The position numbers and the translations under genes were made by a program. Below, piece by piece: positions 1-5,895 of a stretch of 15,991 nt of DNA. Each line of letters begins with the position of its first letter. Within the stretch, counting starts at the first letter, position 1. The stretch comes from Rhizobium sp. Q54. GTDB taxonomy: Bacteria > Pseudomonadota > Alphaproteobacteria > Rickettsiales > UBA1997. The notes under the pieces are model-generated. The model was given only the letters and a program-made list of their open reading frames with translations, did not search any database and had not been told where the DNA came from. Location of the stretch: positions 1-15,991 of the forward strand of contig CAMBFP010000008.1 in assembly GCA_945865745.1 (NCBI GenBank), read 5' to 3'.

Positions 1-351
1 TGCTAAATTTTTTCTTAGCATTTACGCGTTTAGTCATTGTCTAAATGTGTTGATTTTACTGCTTCCATTGGTCTTTTAGGATGTCTTGTTTGCCCTAAAA
101 AATTCTTCAAAAACATGACGTTTTCAAAAAGGAAAAAAGTGAGAGAGCGACATCCTTAAGATTGAGATTAGGTTGTCAACTCGATGGTTGTGGCTTTCTT
201 TGTGTTTTTCTGGGGGCTTTCCTTCGAGATTGAGATTATTGATTTTAAGGAAAGAGCGCGGATTTATTTAAAACCTTTCTTAAGTCAGATAAAAATCCGT
301 TTAGCGATCGAAGAAAAAATCAGAGATCTTCTGATCGCGCTTAAGAAATAA
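1..351. other. Non-coding region with several stem-loops
   Basis: No credible gene is visible on either strand. A short plus-frame run ending at a TAG at 77-79 has a hydrophobic tail and could be the last codons of an upstream gene, but this cannot be supported. Structure seen: an inverted repeat TGCTAA/TTAGCA at 1-6 and 15-20; TTTAG/CTAAA at 29-33 and 41-45; a 9-pair stem with one bulge at 245-254 and 275-283; CGGATTT/AAATCCG at 259-265 and 293-299; and a stem at 304-313 and 328-338. A 12-base direct repeat (AGATTGAGATTA) lies at 159-170 and 227-238. The structures nearest 352 probably belong to the 3' end of the chorismate mutase transcript. A small RNA is possible but no known RNA family is recognisable. 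Confidence 0.5.
314..335 (-). terminator. Candidate intrinsic terminator of the chorismate mutase gene
   Basis: Read on the minus strand, a 6-base-pair stem ATCAGA/TCTGAT with a 5-base loop is followed directly by a run of T. It starts 17 bases after the stop codon of the chorismate mutase gene. The stem is AT-rich, so strength is uncertain. An overlapping longer stem (304-313 with 328-338) competes with it. Confidence 0.45.
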
Positions 352-996
352 CTACAGTTTAGTTGGTTTGGCATAGTGGCCTAAAATTCTACAGGAGTTT
401 TTGAGATGGAATCCATCAATCTCAGTCACGCCATTTTTGTCACAAACCAAAGTAATATCATTCTTCGATTTTTCAGGTTCTTTGGCGGCGATGGCGACTA
501 GTTTTATTTCAGATTTTTCAACGAAAGGGATTTGTGTAAAAACGCGTAAATGTTCGGGAAGAATTTTCCACCACTCTTCTTTGTGATGCGGCGGTAATGC
601 GAAAATTCCGATCAGAGCTTCTTCATTTTCAAGTGCAGAAATTATATCTTTGGCTTTTTTGAAATTAGTAATTGGCACTTCGGAATTATAATATTCGCGC
701 AGAAGAATTTCTTGCTCTGGATGTTGAGAGGCGATGCGAAGCGGCTGTTCATGCATGTTCGCCGCGGTAATTAATTTGCGCCAAACATCCACAACTAAAG
801 ATTTTGGTAAATTTTTGCCGGATTTTTTGAGCAAATCTTTAATCATGTCAGCCTCGCGAGCCGAGCGAATAAAAAATTTTATATCATCTTTTTTCTTCAG
901 TACGCCAACTCTTTTCACCACTTTCATTCTTTGTTTAAATAGAGAAATTAGCTGCTCATCAATTGCATCAATTTCTTTGCGAAGATCTTTTAACAT
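352..996 (-). CDS. aroQ: Chorismate mutase (AroQ type) with C-terminal accessory domain
   Basis: Converts chorismate to prephenate, the branch step to phenylalanine and tyrosine, in the cytoplasm. Residues 1-88 form the all-helical AroQ domain. Residues lining up with the E. coli P-protein mutase site are present: R6, R23, K34, R47, E48 and Q84. Residues 89-214 are a second domain with no prephenate dehydratase or dehydrogenase active site. Its 'WWKILPEH...QIPFVE...LVAIAAKEPE' pattern and a terminal 'GHYAKP' resemble the tail found on alphaproteobacterial chorismate mutases, so the length is family-normal, and that tail may be a reduced regulatory or dehydratase-derived module (inference). 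The gene stands alone, divergent from metW across a 76-base gap and followed by a candidate terminator. No strong Shine-Dalgarno sequence precedes the ATG. Confidence 0.85.
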   Translation of the reverse strand: MLKDLRKEIDAIDEQLISLFKQRMKVVKRVGVLKKKDDIKFFIRSAREADMIKDLLKKSGKNLPKSLVVDVWRKLITAANMHEQPLRIASQHPEQEILLREYYNSEVPITNFKKAKDIISALENEEALIGIFALPPHHKEEWWKILPEHLRVFTQIPFVEKSEIKLVAIAAKEPEKSKNDITLVCDKNGVTEIDGFHLKNSCRILGHYAKPTKL

Positions 997-1072
997 GAAA
1001 TTTTTAATCGGCGTGAAAGGAGTTTAAAGTTGAGAAAATAGTTTTTTTAGTACAAGAAAAACCACTAAATTT

Positions 1073-1810
1073 ATGCCAGAAGTTGGACAAAATATTGTTA
1101 AACATAAAATCAGATACGATCTCGAAATCATTGCTGATTTGATCAAGCCAAAATCAAAAGTTTTAGACATTGGTTGCGGCAATGGTGAGCTTTTGCAATT
1201 CCTCGTCAGAGAGAAAAATATCGACGGGCGCGGTTTAGAAATTTCGCAAACACAAGTCAGTAAAGCCTTGATGCGTGGCCTCTCAGTTATCCATGGTAAT
1301 GCTGAAAACGATTTAGCGATTTATCCAGATCGCAGCTTTAATTACGCAATTTTGAGTCAAACAATTCAAGCGACGCACCGACCAAAAGAAATTCTGCACG
1401 AGATGTTGCGCATTGCAGAATTCGCAATTGTTTCACTGCCAAATTTTGCACATTTTAAAAATCGTTTACATCTTTTATGCAAAGGTACGATGCCGGTGAA
1501 TAAGGCTATTCCCTTTGAATGGTACGAAACTCCGAATATTCATTTTTGTTCAATTCGTGATTTCGAGAAGATTTGCAAAGAGTCAGAATTTCAAATTGAG
1601 AAAAAGATTTTCTTAACAGCGCGGCACCGCTTAATAAGCTTCTTCGGACATGAAAAGATCGCCAATCTTTTCGCTGAATATGGTATTTTTTTGATCTCAA
1701 AAAAAGAATTTTCTCAGACCCTGCAGGAAAAATTTGCATTTAAGAGGCCCCTAAACCTAGCTTTGTCGGGCTCCCCGCGCCCAGTTTATCCTAAACAAAT
1801 TCACGAATGA
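1073..1810 (+). CDS. metW: MetW-like methyltransferase-fold protein (methionine biosynthesis)
   Basis: MetW proteins have a SAM-methyltransferase fold and act with MetX, the homoserine O-acyltransferase, in methionine synthesis. The SAM-binding motif VLDIGCGNG is at residues 30-38, an acidic strand end GLEIS at 54-58, and the MetW signature runs from 'LSQTIQATHRP' (94-104) through 'SLPNFAHFKNR' to 'PFEWYETPNIHFCSIRDF' (147-164). The protein is 245 residues, longer than the usual 195-220; the extra part is a basic, proline-containing tail after about residue 212. No metX lies beside it in this window, although metX and metW are normally adjacent. Its stop overlaps the start of rlpA in an ATGA, so the two are probably co-translated. 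The ATG at 1073 has only a weak ribosome binding site. Confidence 0.88.
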   Translation: MPEVGQNIVKHKIRYDLEIIADLIKPKSKVLDIGCGNGELLQFLVREKNIDGRGLEISQTQVSKALMRGLSVIHGNAENDLAIYPDRSFNYAILSQTIQATHRPKEILHEMLRIAEFAIVSLPNFAHFKNRLHLLCKGTMPVNKAIPFEWYETPNIHFCSIRDFEKICKESEFQIEKKIFLTARHRLISFFGHEKIANLFAEYGIFLISKKEFSQTLQEKFAFKRPLNLALSGSPRPVYPKQIHE

Positions 1811-2415
1811 GAAAAAATTTCTTACTAGCGCTGGTATTTTTTACTTCTTGCGCCGGAGACGATTATGATCGACGCAATGTTAGATTTGAAGAGCATGCTA
1901 ATAGAATAGACGCTCGTTACATTAGGCCTTCTGAGTCAATGCAGGTTGGGGTTCCGAAAAGTAATTTGGAGCAACAAATCGAAAAGCAATATTTTAACAC
2001 TTATTCAAGTGGTAACTCTGGACCGCTAAAAATTTATGATTCTTACGAAGTTTCCGGCGCTTCTTACTTTCCGCAAAATTACGAAGCATTCGAAGAGGTT
2101 GGTATCGCATCTTGGTATGGCATAGATTTTCATGGTAAATACACGGCTAATGGCGAGATCTACGATTCTGCCGCAATGACAGCAGCTCATCCAACCTTAC
2201 CCTTGCCGTCAATGGTGCGCGTAACCAATTTACGCAATGGTCGCACGGCGATTGTGCGCGTAAATGATCGCGGGCCATTTTCAAAAGAGAGAATAATTGA
2301 TGTTTCAGAAAAGGCCGCTGACGAGCTGCAATTCAAGAGTCAGGGCACCACAAAAGTTTACATTCAACTGCTGCGCGATGATACTGATGCGATGATGAAG
2401 CGGATACAGAATTAG
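1807..2415 (+). CDS. rlpA: RlpA-family septal ring lipoprotein (lytic transglycosylase fold)
   Basis: RlpA cleaves denuded peptidoglycan glycan strands at the division site. The N-terminus is a short lipoprotein signal with C15 as the likely lipidated residue, although phenylalanine at position -3 is unusual for a lipobox. The double-psi beta-barrel domain begins with a family-typical lead-in 'YEVSGASYFP' (80-89) and 'GIASWYG' (99-105). It continues with NGEIYD (115-120), H128 in 'AAHPTLPLPSMVRV' and D154 in 'VRVNDRGPF', the positions of the catalytic His and Asp known from Pseudomonas RlpA. There is no C-terminal SPOR domain, so it cannot bind denuded glycan in the usual way. Residues 16-78 are a low-complexity linker. 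The start codon overlaps the metW stop, an odd partnership between methionine synthesis and cell wall that may reflect only gene packing. Confidence 0.88.
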   Translation: MRKNFLLALVFFTSCAGDDYDRRNVRFEEHANRIDARYIRPSESMQVGVPKSNLEQQIEKQYFNTYSSGNSGPLKIYDSYEVSGASYFPQNYEAFEEVGIASWYGIDFHGKYTANGEIYDSAAMTAAHPTLPLPSMVRVTNLRNGRTAIVRVNDRGPFSKERIIDVSEKAADELQFKSQGTTKVYIQLLRDDTDAMMKRIQN

Positions 2416-2612
2416 GATTTATTCCTCTCTCTTGAGTTTTATCGAGTCATCCTAGCAAGAATTTAGGCAACTCATTTCCGCAATATTGCCTCGAATCTTC
2501 TGTTGTTTATTTCAGTGAAAGCTGGGCTTTGTAACAATGCCCTCGAAGTAATTTATAATTAACCCTAATCACCCAGCCTTCGCGAGGATTGCAGATTAAA
2601 AATCACAAAAAT
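2416..2612. other. Convergent intergenic region with weak hairpins
   Basis: This gap separates rlpA (plus) from a minus-strand lipoprotein gene, so terminators would be expected. Seen: an AGGCAA/TTGCCT inverted repeat at 2465-2470 and 2486-2491, and an imperfect hairpin at 2524-2542 (GGGC/GCCC plus TTG/CAA with a mismatch). Neither is followed by a T run. The stretch at 2571-2590 (CCCAGCCTTCGCGAGGAT) resembles one arm of the REP-like repeat described at 8819-8903, much degraded. Confidence 0.3.
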
Positions 2613-3386
2613 TTATTGAGTTGGCACCGTCTTGTAAGGGTTTGAATAAGGTGGCTCTGATTGCTGAAATGGCGCGTAGTAAGGATTAATATTGTAAGGA
2701 TTTGAAGTTTGTTGTGCCGCTGGAATTGGTTGCGGAATTACCACTCGTCTTTCCATCCCAGCTCTGTAAGCCTCAGGTTTTACGTCTGGCTTGATGTCTG
2801 CAATATCCATTAGTAAAGATTTAGTAATCGGAACATTTCTTAACTCGGGATAATGATGATTCAGAAAAACAATCGCGTCGTCGATATTGTCTTCGATTCT
2901 CACATCAATTTTCCCGGCTTTGTCATCGCTTATTCCGCCCAGTGCGAATAAATCTCCTGGACCAAAACGGCCAGATCTGTAAGTGATTGTAATGTGTCCG
3001 AGGTAGTTAATAAAACCTTTATGCGCCCAGAATCCCCAGCTGCTCAAATCAACTTTCCGATTCTTTAAATAAAGAATTGGAACGATGTGGCGCAGGCACT
3101 TCATGTTGTAGAGAATAGTTCTTCCCGGCTCATTTTTTAAGAAATAAATCGAAGAGTTTTTCTCGTTGCGAAATTTAACATTATCGAAATTACCGTCGTG
3201 AAAATTGACTTGGCAAAAACCAGCAAATCCACTGTTTCTTTTTTCTACTTCGCCGTCGTAAATCACTTCTAATGAAAGCAGTGAGACCACTTCTGAATTG
3301 TCTTTTTTAATAATGTCTGACCTGCTCAAAGAAATGCAGGAATTAACAAAAAATAATGGGGCGATAATTAGTAAAATTCGAAGCAT
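2613..3386 (-). CDS. Putative lipoprotein of unknown function, proline/tyrosine-rich tail
   Basis: I do not recognise the family. The N-terminus is a clear lipoprotein signal: a short basic start, a hydrophobic run and 'FVNSC' with C17 as the lipidation site, so the product should be membrane-anchored in the envelope. Residues about 35-200 look like a folded domain with mixed strands, including C58 and C97, which could pair, and 'SSWGFWAHKGFINYLGHITITYRSGRF' split across 115-141. The last 40 residues are low complexity, with three Asn-Pro-Tyr motifs (229-231, 234-236, 249-251) and further prolines and glutamines, probably a disordered surface tail. The gene is monocistronic and convergent with rlpA. 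A 24-base perfect palindrome ends 8 bases before the ATG, where a ribosome binding site would sit; no Shine-Dalgarno sequence is visible. Confidence 0.75.
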   Translation of the reverse strand: MLRILLIIAPLFFVNSCISLSRSDIIKKDNSEVVSLLSLEVIYDGEVEKRNSGFAGFCQVNFHDGNFDNVKFRNEKNSSIYFLKNEPGRTILYNMKCLRHIVPILYLKNRKVDLSSWGFWAHKGFINYLGHITITYRSGRFGPGDLFALGGISDDKAGKIDVRIEDNIDDAIVFLNHHYPELRNVPITKSLLMDIADIKPDVKPEAYRAGMERRVVIPQPIPAAQQTSNPYNINPYYAPFQQSEPPYSNPYKTVPTQ

Positions 3387-3869
3387 AAAAACTGAATTTT
3401 GGCCTCGAGGCCAAAATTTAAAAAAAATCCCTATTCAGCCAATAAACAGAAGGCCTCAAGGCTTGTAAAAAAAAGTGGGAAAAATATCAAAAAAATATTA
3501 ATTTTTTCTCATTTTTACTGGCTGAAAATTTGCCAATTATTCAAGTGAAATTAATGCTGACCTAAGCAGTTAGTGGTGAAAATTTTACGATTGCAACTGC
3601 AGACAAATTTTCCTTAGAAACCGATACAGAAATTTTAGCAAAAAGTGAAAATTCCCTTAATGCAACAATCGCAGCGCGAATAGTTTTTAATGTTGTTGAG
3701 TCCAATTTTCACGGATTGTTTGCGGCTTCTCTGTGTCGCTACTAAAAAATTAATTGTCTGCTCGACAAAATAAGGAATAGCTTAGCAATCGGTGGGTAAT
3801 TTTACTTGCCAATGACAATCCTTAGCTGTTTTGTGCCAGCTGCTCTCCTAACCCTTAACAACAAATCCA
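3387..3869. other. Long intergenic region, possible decayed coding sequence
   Basis: This is the upstream region of two divergent genes. Near the left end are the palindrome at 3395-3418 and a related site, GGCCTCAAGG, at 3452-3461, which differs by one base from the palindrome core. TTCAGCCAATA (3434-3444) and TACTGGCTGAA (3518-3528) form a near-perfect inverted repeat. Between 3562 and 3745 both strands are unusually open. On the plus strand 59 codons run from 3566 to a TAA at 3743, with an in-frame ATG at 3554 cut off by a TAA at 3563. On the minus strand a 47-codon frame runs from a TTG at 3705 to a TAG at 3562. Neither matches a family I know; a gene remnant is possible. No RNA gene was recognised. 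Confidence 0.35.
3395..3418. promoter_or_regulatory. 24-base perfect palindrome before the lipoprotein gene
   Basis: The half-site AATTTTGGCCTC is followed directly by its exact reverse complement, with no spacer. It ends 8 bases upstream of the ATG of the minus-strand lipoprotein gene (2613-3386). It could be an operator for a dimeric repressor or, in RNA, a hairpin that hides the translation start. A second site with nine of ten core bases the same lies 51 bases further upstream at 3452-3461, which favours a protein-binding role. No T run follows on either side, so an intrinsic terminator is unlikely. Confidence 0.5.
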
Positions 3870-4385
3870 ATGCAAATTAAATCTCTTGGTAAATCAGTAT
3901 TTTTCTTCGCCTTTCTTTCTCTTTTTGCTGCACAAGTTTTTGCCAAAGAAAATGCGATTAAACCAGAGTTAAACACTAAGCTTAGCGTGGATAAAGTGGA
4001 CAATCGCGAAGAAATTCGCTCTTTCGAATTCGACAAACTTTTCCTTCAAGCAGAAAAATATTTCAAAGAAGCTAAGGCTTGGCAAAAAATTGAATGCACC
4101 CCTAAAAGCGGTTTCGTTTGCGACAAGCACGAATGTTCTAAGCGCCAGAATAAAGCAATTTTGACGTTAGACAAAAAGAACGAAACCATCACTCGTTGCG
4201 AAGGAAAAAATTGCGAAAGTTTTCCAGCTCAATTCGAACAAACTGGTATTTACTTCAATATTCAAACCAAAGGACCAGTTGGCACTTTGATCAGAATTCT
4301 TGGTGATTCCCGTTACAAAGAAATCACTACAATTGCTCTTGATGCCTACATCGCCAACGGTGAATGCAAAGTTATCTCTCAATAG
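3870..4385 (+). CDS. Exported six-cysteine protein of unknown function
   Basis: I do not recognise the family. Residues 1-25 are a good Sec signal peptide (basic start, long aromatic-rich hydrophobic core, cleavage likely after 'VFA'). The mature protein is about 146 residues. It has a charged helical stretch (43-70), then a compact region with cysteines at 76, 84, 89, 110, 115 and 166, which would allow three disulfides in the periplasm. 'GPVGTLIRILGDSRYKEITTIALDAYIANGEC' (split here as 135-145 and 146-166) looks strand-rich and conserved in character. It has no lipobox and no membrane segment after the signal. The stop codon TAG is followed after one codon by the folC start in the same frame, so the two are probably translated together. 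No clear ribosome binding site precedes the ATG. Confidence 0.72.
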   Translation: MQIKSLGKSVFFFAFLSLFAAQVFAKENAIKPELNTKLSVDKVDNREEIRSFEFDKLFLQAEKYFKEAKAWQKIECTPKSGFVCDKHECSKRQNKAILTLDKKNETITRCEGKNCESFPAQFEQTGIYFNIQTKGPVGTLIRILGDSRYKEITTIALDAYIANGECKVISQ

Positions 4386-4388
4386 GAA

Positions 4389-5765
4389 TTGGTTTACCTT
4401 CCGCATTGGCCGATTCCTTCAACTCTCGGCAAACGACAAATTGATTACGAAAACGTTTTCGAGCGCATGGAAATTGTGCTTGAGAAACTAGATAATCCGC
4501 ACAAAAAACTTCCTCCTGTAATTCACATTTCAGGCACGAATGGCAAGGGCTCTACCGCTGCTTTAATTGCCAGGATTTCTTCTTGCTCGGGCAAGAAAAC
4601 ACATCTCTACACCTCTCCTCATCTTCAAGATTGCAACGAAAGAATTGTCTTAGATGGCGAAAAAATTTCTGACAATTTCCTCTTCGAAATAATGGAAGAA
4701 ACAAGAATTGCTGCGGGTGAAACCCCCCTTACTTTTTTTGAGGCTTTTACGATTGGTGCATTTTTAGCTTTTTCTAAAGTGCCAGCAGACCTTTTGGTTG
4801 TTGAATGCGGAATGGGCGGCAGAATTGATGCGACCAACATTATTAAAAAAAAATTACTGACGGTAATCACGCCAATCTCCTTCGATCACGTTGAATATTT
4901 AGGAAATTCAATCGAGCGAATCGCGTTAGAAAAGGCAATGATCATAAGTCCAGAAACCCCGCTAATCGTGGCTTCACAACCATCGGCGGCAAAAAATATT
5001 ATTAAAATTTTGGCGGCAGATCAAAAAATTCCTGCCTATTTTTACGACGAAGATTTTTTTGTCGAAATGAATGAAGAAGATGCTGAATTAGCAGGTGTTT
5101 CCCCCGGGGTCTTCGCCAAGAGTTTTAATTTTCGCTTCCAAGATTATTTTTTTGAAAATCTTCCCAAGCCAGCATTGCCAGGCTCTCACCAATATATCAA
5201 TTTCGCGACTGCAATCGCCGCAGCATGCTTAGCGATCAGCGCCAATGGTCTTGGAAATAAAACTCCTGAGATCCTTGACGAATTAGCTGCTAAGAATGAC
5301 GGGGATTTTTTTACTTCTGTTTCAAAGGCAATCACCTCCGTAACCTGGCCGAGTCGTTTAGAGCGAATCAAAAATAGTTTAGAAAAATTATTGCCAAAAG
5401 GCAGCGAACTCTGGATCGACGGCGCTCACAATGAAGCCGGAGCCTTCGCCTTGGCGCGTTGGATCACTGAACAAAAAGACGAAAAAGAAAATATAGTCAT
5501 CTGCGGATTCAGTAAAAATAAATGCAAAAAAGAATTTTTAGAAAAATTTCGTAACGTTGCCAAACTAGTTGCAGTAAGGGTTAGTGGCGAGCCAAATCCA
5601 GAATCAGCTGAAAAAATTTCAGAAATTGGCGCAGAAATCGGAATGAAAATTTCTGTCGCCGGCGACTTGTCCAAAGCTTTGCGCGGCATTCCTAGAAACC
5701 CTTCTCGCGTTGTAATCTGCGGTTCTTTGCATTTGGCGAGAGATGTAAAAAGCTACACTTCTTGA
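4389..5765 (+). CDS. folC: Bifunctional dihydrofolate synthase / folylpolyglutamate synthase
   Basis: FolC joins glutamate to dihydropteroate and then extends folate polyglutamates, using ATP, in the cytoplasm. The Mur-ligase-type P-loop 'GTNGKGST' is at residues 49-56, 'VECGMGGRIDATN' follows in the middle domain, then 'SFDHVEYLG...IALEKAMII', and the C-terminal domain has 'DGAHNEAGA'. The 458-residue length is normal. The start is TTG at 4389, because alphaproteobacterial FolC begins near 'LPHWP' (residues 4-8 here) and the next in-frame ATG would remove that segment. The preceding gene ends in a TAG at 4383-4385 in the same frame, so there is a single codon between stop and start. A GGA directly before the TTG is too close for a normal ribosome binding site, and reinitiation after the upstream gene is likely. 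Confidence 0.93.
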   Translation: MVYLPHWPIPSTLGKRQIDYENVFERMEIVLEKLDNPHKKLPPVIHISGTNGKGSTAALIARISSCSGKKTHLYTSPHLQDCNERIVLDGEKISDNFLFEIMEETRIAAGETPLTFFEAFTIGAFLAFSKVPADLLVVECGMGGRIDATNIIKKKLLTVITPISFDHVEYLGNSIERIALEKAMIISPETPLIVASQPSAAKNIIKILAADQKIPAYFYDEDFFVEMNEEDAELAGVSPGVFAKSFNFRFQDYFFENLPKPALPGSHQYINFATAIAAACLAISANGLGNKTPEILDELAAKNDGDFFTSVSKAITSVTWPSRLERIKNSLEKLLPKGSELWIDGAHNEAGAFALARWITEQKDEKENIVICGFSKNKCKKEFLEKFRNVAKLVAVRVSGEPNPESAEKISEIGAEIGMKISVAGDLSKALRGIPRNPSRVVICGSLHLARDVKSYTS

Positions 5766-5785
5766 TGCTTTAATGGGCAGATACG

Positions 5786-5811
5786 AGGTTAAAAAACCTA
5801 TTAATCTTTTT
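5786..5811 (+). terminator. Weak candidate terminator after folC
   Basis: A short hairpin AGGTT-AAAA-AACCT (5786-5799) is followed by ATTAAT and then TTTTT (5807-5811). The stem is only five pairs and the T run is displaced, so efficiency is doubtful. It lies 20 bases after the folC stop, between two convergent genes, where a terminator is expected. Confidence 0.3.
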
Positions 5812-5833
5812 GCTCATCGGCCCACGCAATGAC
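5811..5833 (-). repeat. Possible degenerate intergenic repeat
   Basis: Read on the minus strand, this begins GTCATTGCGTGGGCCGATG and continues AGCA. It resembles the common GTCATTGCGAGG...CGAAGCAATC intergenic repeat known from many alphaproteobacteria and Rickettsiales. The match is partial and made from memory only. Confidence 0.22.
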
Positions 5834-5895
5834 TAGCTTTTAGTGCAGCATTCACAATGAAACTCCTGCGTAGGTTGGAATCAGAAGACGTGCAT

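Noticed and set aside
159..238. CRISPR-like spacing of the repeated AGATTGAGATTA
   Set aside because: Only two copies, short and without dyad structure; no cas genes are present.
3870..5765. A single fused gene for the exported protein and FolC
   Set aside because: The TAG at 4383-4385 separates them, and FolC is a cytoplasmic enzyme with its normal N-terminal motif right after the stop; two genes are more sensible.
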